In this document: positions 1 through 6,045 of the stretch, in pieces
Layout of the letters: the number at the start of each line of letters is the position of its first letter
How positions within the stretch are numbered: position 1 is the stretch's first letter
Origin: Bacteroidales bacterium
Lineage (GTDB): Bacteria; Bacteroidota; Bacteroidia; Bacteroidales; Muribaculaceae
Length of the DNA: 6,119 nucleotides
NCBI GenBank assembly: GCA_019416425.1
Contig: DXXK01000071.1
Span: 1 to 6,119 of the forward strand
Direction: 5' to 3'
The notes under the pieces: model-generated
What the model was told of the DNA's origin: nothing
What the model saw: only the letters and a program-made list of their open reading frames with translations
Databases searched by the model: none
Program-made: the position numbers and the translations under genes

Positions 1-1
1 C

Positions 2-283
2 GGTGCGGCGGGCGTGACGCACGCCGTGGAGTCGGCCGTGACCGACTGCCAGCCCAACGACAACGTGGAGGCGCTGCGCATGGCGCTGGACGCCGCGGGC
101 GTCGAGAGCCGCCCGCTGTGGAAGCCGATGCACCGACAGCCTGTCTACCGCGACAACCCGGCCTACGTCAACGGCGTGAGCGAGGGTCTCTTCAAGGTGG
201 GCATCTGCCTGCCGGCAGGCCCCTGGGTAACGGACCAGAACGTCCGCTACATCGTGGACAAAATCCGCGAGGCAATCGCGTGA
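2..283 (+). CDS. C-terminal part of a DegT/DnrJ/EryC1/StrS-family sugar aminotransferase (5' truncated by window edge)
   Basis: The reading frame is open from base 2 to a TGA at 281-283 and gives the last ~93 residues of a protein whose start lies outside the window. The segment with ESRPLWKPMHRQPVY, followed by GLFKVGICLPAG and a closing V-RYIVDKIREAI helix, is the characteristic C-terminus of PLP-dependent nucleotide-sugar aminotransferases (DegT/DnrJ/EryC1/StrS, PglE/EpsN-like). These enzymes transfer an amino group from glutamate to a 4-keto or 3-keto nucleotide sugar in the cytoplasm, feeding capsule, O-antigen or protein-glycan synthesis. The PLP lysine and the substrate-defining N-terminal part are not visible, so the sugar cannot be named. 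A terminator follows directly, so this is the last gene of its transcription unit. The family call is firm; the PglE-like subgroup is inference. Confidence 0.85.
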   Translation, partial: GAAGVTHAVESAVTDCQPNDNVEALRMALDAAGVESRPLWKPMHRQPVYRDNPAYVNGVSEGLFKVGICLPAGPWVTDQNVRYIVDKIREAIA

Positions 284-288
284 TCTTG

Positions 289-299
289 TCATTGGACAT
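289..299 (+). repeat. 3'-UTR copy 1 of TCATTGGACAT
   Basis: This 11-mer begins 5 nt after the aminotransferase stop and ends 10 nt before the terminator stem. An identical 11-mer is in the equivalent place after the opine dehydrogenase gene (2376-2386). Confidence 0.4.
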
Positions 300-309
300 T
301 ACGCACTAT

Positions 310-346
310 AAAGGCGTCGTGGCATGAGCTTCGGCGCCTTTGTTTT
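310..346 (+). terminator. Intrinsic terminator after the sugar aminotransferase
   Basis: AAAGGCGTCG (310-319) pairs with CGGCGCCTTT (332-341) as a 10-bp stem with one T-G wobble and a 12-nt loop. It is followed by GTTTT (342-346). It lies 26 nt past the aminotransferase stop. Its T-tract also supplies the -33 box of the next promoter, so the two units are packed back to back. Confidence 0.75.
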
Positions 347-375
347 GCTGGTTATGAGGAAATTTACTAACTTTG
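344..375 (+). promoter_or_regulatory. Bacteroidota-type promoter for the ATP-grasp/opine dehydrogenase unit
   Basis: TAACTTTG at 368-375 matches the Bacteroidota -7 consensus TAnnTTTG exactly. TTTG at 344-347 matches the -33 box, with a 20-nt spacer, which is the expected distance. Transcription would start near 381-384, leaving a leader of only about 15 nt before the ATG at 398. No Shine-Dalgarno sequence is present, which is normal in this phylum. The start site is inferred. Confidence 0.7.
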
Positions 376-397
376 TAGGCGCATCAACATTGGAACT

Positions 398-1294
398 ATG
401 GATTACAAAAAAATAATATCAAGCAAGGACCTGAAGTTCAGAATCCTTAAAGCCCTGAGGTTTGTGCCTGATCCTGCTATGGTTAAACTGCAATATTACC
501 TGAAGTTCGGCAAGAAACTTCACTTGGACAATCCTGTCACCTATCAAGAGAAGCTGCAATGGCTGAAGCTTTATTACCGCAAGCCGGAGTTTACCGACAT
601 AGTAGACAAAATCGAAGCAAAAAAATGGGTGGCCGAACGCATCGGCGAAGAATACATAATCCCTACCTATGCCGAATGGGACAAGGCCGAAGACATTGAC
701 CTGAGCCGGCTACCGGAATCCTTCGTATTGAAATGCAACCACTTGGGCGGCAGCTACGGCGTCTATCTTGTTCCCGACAAAAATAAATTCGATCTTAAAT
801 CGGCCAAAAAACTGTTGGGGAAAGGACTTAAATACTCTCTATATGACTCCTACCGCGAATGGCCTTACAAGAATGTAAGGCGCCGAATATTCGCCGAGCA
901 GCTTTTGGGAGTAGGAATCGAGGATTTCAAGTTCTTCTGTTACAACGGTTTCGTTGAGTCCGTCATGGTGGCGTACGAACGCAGCACAGGCCATCCGAAG
1001 TTCTACTTCTTCGACCGCGACTGGAAACTGAAACGTTACAACATTCGCGGCAAGGAGGCACCCGATGATTTCACCATGCCACGTCCCGAGAACATCGACA
1101 AGATGTTCGAGATCGCCTCGACACTCTCCAAGGGATTCCCTTTTGTCAGGGTCGACCTGTACAACGTCAACGGCCGTATATATTTCGGAGAAATGACCTT
1201 CTTCCCGGCATCGGGTCTTGACGAGAAACTACTGGTCGAGACAGATGATTACTTCGGCACCTTTGTTGAACTTCCAAAACAAACCAATCTATGA
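398..1294 (+). CDS. TupA-like ATP-grasp family amide ligase
   Basis: This 298-residue cytoplasmic protein matches the TupA-like ATP-grasp family found in bacterial polysaccharide loci and named after a teichuronopeptide gene. Visible family motifs are NPVTYQEKLQWLKLYYR (45-61), FVLKCNH (109-115, with the likely ATP-contacting Lys112), REWPYKNVRRRIFAEQLL (153-170), DFKFFCYNG (176-184), and the metal/ATP site blocks PFVRVDLY (248-255) and YFGEMTFFPASG (262-273). ATP-grasp enzymes activate a carboxylate as an acyl phosphate and join it to an amine. The family's substrates are mostly unknown, and some members are annotated as glycosyltransferase-like because of their neighbours. The ATG at 398 follows a perfect promoter, and the length is normal. 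The gene is visibly AT-richer than the aminotransferase and the ABC genes, hinting at separate acquisition. Its stop overlaps the next start (ATGA), so the two products are probably translated together and work on one pathway. Confidence 0.85.
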   Translation: MDYKKIISSKDLKFRILKALRFVPDPAMVKLQYYLKFGKKLHLDNPVTYQEKLQWLKLYYRKPEFTDIVDKIEAKKWVAERIGEEYIIPTYAEWDKAEDIDLSRLPESFVLKCNHLGGSYGVYLVPDKNKFDLKSAKKLLGKGLKYSLYDSYREWPYKNVRRRIFAEQLLGVGIEDFKFFCYNGFVESVMVAYERSTGHPKFYFFDRDWKLKRYNIRGKEAPDDFTMPRPENIDKMFEIASTLSKGFPFVRVDLYNVNGRIYFGEMTFFPASGLDEKLLVETDDYFGTFVELPKQTNL

Positions 1295-2367
1295 GCAACA
1301 TCACGATAGTCGGCGCCGGCAACTCAGGCTGCGCCCATGCCTGCCAGCTTTCCATGGCGGGACACAACGTGCGTATCCTGAAGACCTCCCACCGCCTTCA
1401 CGACGAGAATTTCGATAGGATAGCCCGTATGGGAGGCATCAAATGCATCGACAACACCAACAATAACCAACGCTTTGTCAAGATTGCAAAGATAACCAGG
1501 AATCCAGCGGAGGCTTTCGAGGATGCCGATTATGTATTGGTTCTGACCCAGACCCTGCAGCACAATAAGATAGCACAGCTAATCGCACCCTATATCCAGG
1601 ACATCAAGGGGATACTGATAGTGCCGGGCAACATGGGCAGCATGTATTTCCGACCGCTGCTGCCCGCGTCGGTCCTGGTGGCCGAAGGCGAGTCCACAAT
1701 CATCGACGCACGCATCAACGAGCCGGGATCGGTAGCCATCCTGTTCCGCAACACTCGCAACGCGCTGTCATTCAATCCATACAAGGACACGGCCCGGGGC
1801 TTCGAGGAGTTCCGTAACTTGATTCCGAACTATACCGCTACGCGTACCAACATCGTGGAGACGGCCATGCATAATCCGAACCTTGTGGTCCATACCATCG
1901 GAACGATCATGTCGGCAAGCCGCATAGAGATGAGCCATGGTGAATTCTGGATGTATCGCGAGAGTTTCTCGCCCAGCATCTGGAACATCATCGAGAAGCT
2001 CGATGCGGAGAAGAACGCAGTGATCGAGGCATACGGTGGTGTGCCGCAGTCATATCTGGAGTGCTGCAAGTGGCGTAACGAGGAGAATCTGGACGTCGAC
2101 GCCATGGAGGTTTTCAGGAACTATGCCTACAATGGCTCGCCCAAAGGCCCTGTGAGCCTGCACAACAGATACGTAGAGGAAGATGTACCGAACGGCCTGT
2201 GCCTGCTGCAGTCACTGGCGCGTGCAGCCGGAATCGCCACACCCATCGCCGACGCGCTTATCACTTTGGCCGGTGCGCTTCTCAAAACCGATTTCAGCGC
2301 GATTGCCCGCACCACGCAGACCCTGGGCCTTCCCGGCGACGCCGAAAGCATCATGCAGCGCATCTGA
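1291..2367 (+). CDS. NAD/NADP octopine/nopaline (opine) dehydrogenase family protein
   Basis: The 358-residue product begins with a Rossmann dinucleotide-binding motif, ITIVGAGNSG (residues 4-13, GxGxxG). The C-terminal half has the opine dehydrogenase domain: HNPNLVVHTIG containing His201, and EEDVPNGL containing Asp298. These fall where the family's catalytic His-Asp pair is expected (about 200 and 300 in the bacterial N-(1-carboxyethyl)-norvaline enzyme). Family members reductively condense an amino group with a 2-keto acid using NAD(P)H, giving opines. The true amine and keto acid cannot be read from the sequence. The start overlaps the ATP-grasp stop by 4 nt and a strong terminator follows, so this is the second and last gene of a two-gene unit. 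Some family members are annotated as 2-dehydropantoate or glycerol-3-phosphate dehydrogenase-like, but the C-terminal domain favours opine dehydrogenase. No nicotianamine synthase-like neighbour is present, so an opine metallophore locus is less likely. Confidence 0.82.
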   Translation: MSNITIVGAGNSGCAHACQLSMAGHNVRILKTSHRLHDENFDRIARMGGIKCIDNTNNNQRFVKIAKITRNPAEAFEDADYVLVLTQTLQHNKIAQLIAPYIQDIKGILIVPGNMGSMYFRPLLPASVLVAEGESTIIDARINEPGSVAILFRNTRNALSFNPYKDTARGFEEFRNLIPNYTATRTNIVETAMHNPNLVVHTIGTIMSASRIEMSHGEFWMYRESFSPSIWNIIEKLDAEKNAVIEAYGGVPQSYLECCKWRNEENLDVDAMEVFRNYAYNGSPKGPVSLHNRYVEEDVPNGLCLLQSLARAAGIATPIADALITLAGALLKTDFSAIARTTQTLGLPGDAESIMQRI

Positions 2368-2375
2368 ACCACATA

Positions 2376-2386
2376 TCATTGGACAT
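2376..2386 (+). repeat. 3'-UTR copy 2 of TCATTGGACAT
   Basis: This copy is identical to 289-299. It begins 8 nt after the opine dehydrogenase stop and ends 9 nt before the terminator stem, nearly the same spacing as copy 1. Confidence 0.4.
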
Positions 2387-2395
2387 CAATAAACG

Positions 2396-2430
2396 GCCAC
2401 TGTCCGAATTCGGACAGTGGCTTGATTTTT
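2396..2430 (+). terminator. Strong intrinsic terminator after the opine dehydrogenase gene
   Basis: GCCACTGTCCG (2396-2406) and CGGACAGTGGC (2411-2421) form a perfect 11-bp stem with an AATT loop, followed by TTGATTTTT (2422-2430). The loop is itself self-complementary, so the whole 26 bp is a perfect palindrome. The reverse strand has a weaker T-rich tail (GTTTATT), so weak bidirectional action is possible, though no convergent gene is seen. Confidence 0.9.
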
Positions 2431-2440
2431 ATCCGGTTGA

Positions 2441-2459
2441 TTGTCAACTACTGTTGCAA
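2441..2459. promoter_or_regulatory. Imperfect dyad over the -33 box, candidate operator
   Basis: TTGTCAAC-TACT-GTTGCAA is an inverted repeat with a one-base gap in the outer arm (CAAC at 2445-2448 against GTTG at 2453-2456). It overlaps the -33 box of the ABC operon, a position suited to a regulator site. There is no independent evidence that a protein binds here. Confidence 0.25.
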
Positions 2460-2484
2460 AGGGCACAATATTTTTATAAATTTG
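2453..2484 (+). promoter_or_regulatory. Bacteroidota-type promoter for the ABC transporter operon
   Basis: TAAATTTG at 2477-2484 is a perfect TAnnTTTG -7 box. GTTG at 2453-2456 is an acceptable -33 box with a 20-nt spacer. Transcription should begin near 2490, leaving a leader of about 40 nt to the ATG at 2532. The region between the boxes is AT-rich, unlike the genes on either side. Confidence 0.72.
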
Positions 2485-2504
2485 AGAGTTGATTAAATCC
2501 ATCG

Positions 2505-2514
2505 GATTGCAATC
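2505..2514. promoter_or_regulatory. 10-bp palindrome in the leader of the ABC operon
   Basis: GATTGCAATC is a perfect 10-bp palindrome lying about 15 nt after the predicted transcription start and 17 nt before the start codon. It could be a small operator, but a palindrome of this size occurs by chance often enough that the call is weak. Confidence 0.2.
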
Positions 2515-2531
2515 AGTTAAAACCGGAACAA

Positions 2532-3206
2532 ATGGCGATAATAACACTGAACGGCATAGAGAAGGTATATCATACCAGGGAAATAGAGACCACGGCGCTT
2601 GAGAACGTGAACCTGACGGTCAACGAGGGTGAGTTCGTGAGCGTGATGGGACCCAGCGGCTGCGGCAAGTCGACGCTGCTGAACATCATCGGGCTGCTGG
2701 ACCTCCCCACGCGCGGCACGGTCCGGCTGATGGACCGCGACTGCGACGGACTGCGCGACCGCGAGCTGTCGCGGTTCCGCAACGCCAACCTGGGCTTCGT
2801 GTTCCAGAGCTTCCACCTGATACCCTCCCTTGACGTGGCGGCCAACGTGGAGCTGCCGCTGACTTACCGCAAGGGCCTCAGCGCCGCCCTGCGCAAGGAG
2901 CGCGTGGAGCAGGTGCTGGAACGCCTGGAGATGACCCATCGAATCCACCACCTCCCCTCGCAGCTGAGCGGCGGCCAGTGCCAGCGCGTCGCCATAGCCC
3001 GCGCCATCGTCGGCCAGCCACGGATAGTCCTGGCCGACGAGCCCACCGGCAACCTGGACAGCATCATGGGCGCCGAGGTTATGGCTCTGCTGCACCGCCT
3101 GAACCGCGAGGACGGAACCACCATCGTAATGGTGACGCACAACGAGACGCAGGCGCTTGAGACCGACCGCATAGTCCGATTCTTCGACGGCCGAATCATA
3201 GGTTAA
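2532..3206 (+). CDS. ABC transporter ATP-binding protein, MacB/LolD type
   Basis: This 224-residue cytoplasmic ATPase has every expected motif: Walker A GPSGCGKST (40-48), Q-loop glutamine 92 in FVFQSFHLIPSLDVAANVELPL, signature LSGGQ (145-149), Walker B IVLADE (165-170), D-loop NLD (174-176) and the switch His203 in VTHN. The length and the FHLIPSLDVAANVELPL segment fit the MacB/LolD/FtsE-like subgroup, which powers FtsX-type permeases by a mechanotransmission mechanism rather than moving substrate through the membrane core. The signature continues as QCQRV where QQQRV is usual; this cysteine is a mild oddity and not disabling. The two FtsX-type permeases downstream are the obvious partners. 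The ATG at 2532 lacks a Shine-Dalgarno and gives the standard N-terminus (ITLNGIEKVYHT). Confidence 0.95.
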   Translation: MAIITLNGIEKVYHTREIETTALENVNLTVNEGEFVSVMGPSGCGKSTLLNIIGLLDLPTRGTVRLMDRDCDGLRDRELSRFRNANLGFVFQSFHLIPSLDVAANVELPLTYRKGLSAALRKERVEQVLERLEMTHRIHHLPSQLSGGQCQRVAIARAIVGQPRIVLADEPTGNLDSIMGAEVMALLHRLNREDGTTIVMVTHNETQALETDRIVRFFDGRIIG

Positions 3207-3212
3207 AACATT

Positions 3213-3242
3213 CCCACAAATCCCACTCTTCCCACCACTCCC
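3213..3242 (+). repeat. Four CCC tracts at exact 9-nt spacing between ATPase and permease
   Basis: CCC occurs at 3213-3215, 3222-3224, 3231-3233 and 3240-3242, with units CCCACAAAT, CCCACTCTT, CCCACCACT and CCCA. The complementary strand therefore has four GGG runs with 6-nt loops, which meets the usual G-quadruplex motif rule (loops of 7 or less). The tract fills nearly all of the 37-nt gap before the permease ATG at 3244. Confidence 0.6.
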
Positions 3243-3243
3243 A

Positions 3244-4554
3244 ATGTCATTACATCAGATAATCTACGATATCCGGCAGCAACCGCTGATCAGCGCGGTG
3301 ACCCTGGTCACCACGGCATTGGCCGTGTTCCTGATCATGACCATAGTCATAACCCAGCGCGTCAAGACCGTCCCCTTCCCTCCGGAAAGCTGCCGCGACC
3401 GGCTGCTCGTGGCCAAACAGATCAGCATAAAGGGACCGAAAGAAGAGGGACTCGCAACGGGACCGCTTGACTATGAGACGGCCCGGCGCCTCTTTGACGG
3501 GCTCGACGGAGCGGAGCAGGTATCGTATATGAAGCATAATCTCGACTGGCAGTTCGCGCACGGCACGGAGCCTCAGAGCATGGGAGTCCGTGTCCGCGCG
3601 TCCGACGCGGCATTCTTCAGGATTTTCGACCATACGCTGACAGCGGGCCGGTACTACACCGACGACGAGGTCAAGACACAGCAACTCTTAGCGGTGATAA
3701 CAGAGCAGACGGCGCGCAAGGTGTTCGGGACGACCGACTGCATCGGAGCCGAGCTGATGCTGAACCGTCTGCCACGCACCGTAGTGGGCGTGGTCAGGGA
3801 CCACTCCTCGCTTGCTTTCACCGGCCGTGGCGATGTATTCGTGCCGTTTCAGCCGATGGGCCTACCGGGAGGCCATGAGCCTATGCTCAAGGTAATGGGA
3901 GATGCCCAAGTGGCGCTGCTGGTTAAGGAGGGCGTCGATTTCCAGAGAATCCGCGACCAGGTATACCGACGTATTGACGAACTTGCAGCCGAACTCAAGC
4001 CACAAGGATACGAACTGTTTCCCAAATGGGACAAGGTGTTCTCCTACGGTAAGGAAGGCATGCTGCAGGACAAATACAACATTGAATCGAACTCATTCTC
4101 GTTCGGCAATGGAGTGCCGGAGCTGACGAATGCCCGTTACCGCTACCTGCTGTACCTGATTCTGTTGGCCGTACCGGCCATCAACCTGAGCAGCATGCTT
4201 CACAGCCGTCTGCACAAACGCTTCCGCGAGATCGGGATACGCCGGGCCTTCGGCTGCCCGCGCGGACGCATACTCGCAGACATAGTCGGCGAGAACTTCC
4301 TGACCTCGTTGGGCGGAGGGGTGCTGGGAATAGCGGCAGGCGTGGTCTTCGCCCTGACCTACACCGGACTGTACGACATGAACGACATTGCCGGGGGCGT
4401 CCTGTTCCCCACTCTCGGCGCGGTGGTGAACTGGGGAACGGTGGGAATAACCCTGGGAGTGTGCGTACTGCTCAACATCCTGAGCGCAATCATACCCGCC
4501 TGGCATGCCTCGCGCATGAACCCCGCGGAAGCAATCAGAAACATGCAACTATGA
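3244..4554 (+). CDS. MacB/FtsX-type ABC transporter permease (first of two)
   Basis: The 436-residue inner-membrane protein has the four-helix layout of MacB/LolC-type permeases. An N-terminal amphipathic stretch and TM1 (about 17-37) are followed by a large periplasmic domain (about 40-295), then TM2 (299-318), TM3 (351-372) and TM4 (394-418). The cytoplasmic coupling region between TM2 and TM3, with FREIGIRRAFGCPRGRILADIVGENF (327-352), and the closing ASRMNPAEAIRNMQL, are typical FtsX-domain features that contact the ATPase. The periplasmic part contains MacB_PCD-like landmarks, including FFRIFDHTLTAGRYYTDDE (124-142), ITEQTARKVFG (152-162) and VVGVVRDHSS (180-189). MacB-type proteins export substrates such as peptides, toxins or antibiotics from the periplasm, or act on lipoproteins; which applies here is not visible. 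The stop overlaps the next start as ATGA. Confidence 0.92.
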   Translation: MSLHQIIYDIRQQPLISAVTLVTTALAVFLIMTIVITQRVKTVPFPPESCRDRLLVAKQISIKGPKEEGLATGPLDYETARRLFDGLDGAEQVSYMKHNLDWQFAHGTEPQSMGVRVRASDAAFFRIFDHTLTAGRYYTDDEVKTQQLLAVITEQTARKVFGTTDCIGAELMLNRLPRTVVGVVRDHSSLAFTGRGDVFVPFQPMGLPGGHEPMLKVMGDAQVALLVKEGVDFQRIRDQVYRRIDELAAELKPQGYELFPKWDKVFSYGKEGMLQDKYNIESNSFSFGNGVPELTNARYRYLLYLILLAVPAINLSSMLHSRLHKRFREIGIRRAFGCPRGRILADIVGENFLTSLGGGVLGIAAGVVFALTYTGLYDMNDIAGGVLFPTLGAVVNWGTVGITLGVCVLLNILSAIIPAWHASRMNPAEAIRNMQL

Positions 4555-5846
4555 AACGGAAACTGATACAGCAGATGCTGAACGAATGGAGGAGCGACGT
4601 GTGGCTCCTCCTGCAGCTGATGACAGTGATGCTGGTCCTGACCTACATCTGCGGCTTCCTGTGCTCGCTGTACGCCGACCATGGCTACCCCACGGGGCGT
4701 AAACTCCGGGATATCTATTCCGCCGACATCCATGTGCTGCCGAACGAAAGCGACCGTTACGTACCGTACGACAGCGTGTATACACGTCAGCAGGACCTGG
4801 ACACTCTACTGTCAAGGCTACGCACCAATCCGTACGTCGAGATGGTGGCCACAGGTGGGGGCAACTCCATGCCGTACTCGTCAAGCTACTATGGCGGCGG
4901 CCTCATGTACAGGACTGCCGAGGGCTTCAGCCGGCAATTCGAAGCAAACAACCGCAAGATGTCACCGGAGTTGTTAGAGATTCTGGGCATCCGCGGGGTG
5001 AACGGCGAGACACCGCAGCAACTGGCCGAGATACTGCGTCAAGGTAACATCATTCTTGCCAACGCCGAGGTGGACGACGAGATTCCGCAGCATTTGGCCG
5101 AGATGCAGAGCCGAGGCTACTCCATTATTGCTAAAGCCGATTTCGGCTGTATGGACGCAAGTGAATTCCTGGGCAAAGGGAAGGTGTACAACCACGACAC
5201 CGTGCAGATGGACTTTCCGGTCGGAGCGATAGCCTTCGGCATGCGCCGCTACGACTACGAGCCGATGAGGGAGGGAAACATCTATATGCCCCTGACCGAC
5301 GATGCCTCGAAAATCGTGGTCCGCGTCAAGCCCGGCAAGGGGCGGGCGTTCGTGGAATCGCTCACCAACCTGAACATGGAGGCCGGCAACCTGTACATAA
5401 ACCGTTACCGGTCCATCGAGTCCATGCGTGACGACATCCAGGGCAGCATCAACCAGAATATCCGCAACTTCATCTTCTGTACTGTTGTGATCCTGCTGAT
5501 GGTGTTCCTGGCTTTCTTAGGGACCTTCTGGCTGCGCACGCAGCAGCGCATGGAGGAGATAGCCATCCGCAAGGTGAACGGCGCCACGAACGGTGACATC
5601 TACCGCCGCTGTTTCGGCGAGGGCCTGATACTGCTTGCCGTGGCAGCGGTCTTGATGCTTCCGGTGGTGGAATGGCTCTTTCCCAGATTACCGATTCTTA
5701 ACATCGTGGCCATTTCTCCCGTACGGACAGCAGTAGGCTTCCTCATTGCGGTCATCCTGCTGGCCATACCCATCCTGGGCGGCATATATGCTCCGGCGCG
5801 ACGGGCTACCCTGATCGAGCCGGTCGACGCGCTTAAGGATACGTAG
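4551..5846 (+). CDS. MacB/FtsX-type ABC transporter permease (second of two)
   Basis: This 431-residue protein is the second permease half. It has TM1 (about 17-40), a periplasmic domain, then TM2 (305-327), TM3 (356-375) and TM4 (391-413). The coupling motif QQRMEEIAIRKVNGATNGDIYRR (331-353) and the ending APARRATLIEPVDALKDT are classic FtsX-family signatures. An open frame extends back to a GTG at 4461, but the ATG at 4551 is chosen. It gives the usual basic start MKRKLIQQMLNEWRSD ahead of TM1 and overlaps the upstream stop by 4 nt. The periplasmic domain differs from that of the first permease and contains a 24-residue internal duplication (155-178 and 179-202). The two permeases would form a heterodimer. 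The stop codon TAG (5844-5846) shares its G with the inverted-repeat element, so the natural last residues may have been slightly changed by an insertion. Confidence 0.92.
   Translation: MKRKLIQQMLNEWRSDVWLLLQLMTVMLVLTYICGFLCSLYADHGYPTGRKLRDIYSADIHVLPNESDRYVPYDSVYTRQQDLDTLLSRLRTNPYVEMVATGGGNSMPYSSSYYGGGLMYRTAEGFSRQFEANNRKMSPELLEILGIRGVNGETPQQLAEILRQGNIILANAEVDDEIPQHLAEMQSRGYSIIAKADFGCMDASEFLGKGKVYNHDTVQMDFPVGAIAFGMRRYDYEPMREGNIYMPLTDDASKIVVRVKPGKGRAFVESLTNLNMEAGNLYINRYRSIESMRDDIQGSINQNIRNFIFCTVVILLMVFLAFLGTFWLRTQQRMEEIAIRKVNGATNGDIYRRCFGEGLILLAVAAVLMLPVVEWLFPRLPILNIVAISPVRTAVGFLIAVILLAIPILGGIYAPARRATLIEPVDALKDT
5013..5156 (+). repeat. 72-bp imperfect tandem duplication inside the second permease gene
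   Basis: Two in-frame 72-bp units start with CCGCAGCA at 5013 and 5085. The encoded units begin PQQLAEILRQGNIILANAEV and PQHLAEMQSRGYSIIAKADF, matching at P, Q, L-A-E, G, I-I, A and A. At the DNA level the first 8 bases and the block TGGCCGAGAT are identical, with many differences later, so the copies are not recent. They sit in the periplasmic domain. Confidence 0.6.
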
Positions 5847-5865
5847 AAGTTGTCTAAACTAATTT
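5846..5865 (+). repeat. Left terminal inverted repeat of the MITE-like element
   Basis: The first base of the repeat is also the third base of the permease stop codon TAG. The first 17 bases match the reverse complement of 6050-6066 perfectly. Confidence 0.8.
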
Positions 5866-5891
5866 ACGTTTATTAATGAATCTGAAGAAGT

Positions 5892-6044
5892 TTAAACTTT
5901 ATGGCAACCTTTAGCTCGGCGACTATGGAGCCAATCTTTATTAATCTTTTGGGTGTATATCTCCGCTCTCATCGGAACCAACCGAATGGTTGCTCCCTCT
6001 TCGATTGTAGAAATCCCCTCCAAAATCTTAATAAATCTTACCAT
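5892..6044 (-). pseudogene. 50-codon open frame inside the element, possible transposase N-terminal remnant
   Basis: On the reverse strand an ATG (complement of 6042-6044), 22 nt inside the right repeat, opens a 50-residue frame. It begins MVRFIKILEGISTIEEGATI and ends at a TAA (5892-5894). The position, just inside a terminal repeat and reading inward, is where a transposase gene normally starts. A second frame, shifted relative to it, reads VAELKVAIKFKLLQIH to a stop near the left repeat, as if a transposase C-terminus had been joined to an N-terminus by an internal deletion. I do not recognise either stretch as a known family, so the remnant reading is inference. An expressed micropeptide or a chance open frame are the alternatives. 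Confidence 0.35.
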
Positions 6045-6045
6045 A

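Noticed and set aside
2442..2475. Sigma-54 (-24/-12) promoter upstream of the ABC operon
   Set aside because: TGTCAA...GTTGCA has the wrong spacing by one base and lacks the GG, and GGGCAC at 2461 has no GC element at the -12 position. The TAnnTTTG promoter is a perfect match.
2517..3140. Long reverse-strand open frame of 207 codons opposite the ABC ATPase
   Set aside because: It is antisense to a gene with every ABC motif, its product is low-complexity in Ala, Val, His and Gln, and it matches no family. It is a by-product of GC-rich codon use.
4093..4548. Reverse-strand open frame of 151 codons opposite the first permease
   Set aside because: It lies wholly within the coding region of a well-supported permease and has no recognisable domain.
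4461..4550. Upstream GTG extension of the second permease
   Set aside because: The extra 30 residues are read out of frame through the C-terminus of the first permease and lack membrane-protein character. The ATG at 4551 gives a normal N-terminus and the usual 4-nt overlap.
5974..5996. Hairpin inside the MITE-like element as a terminator for the ABC operon
   Set aside because: The stem is short and interrupted (CAACC/GGTTG plus GGA/TCC) and no T-tract follows on either strand.
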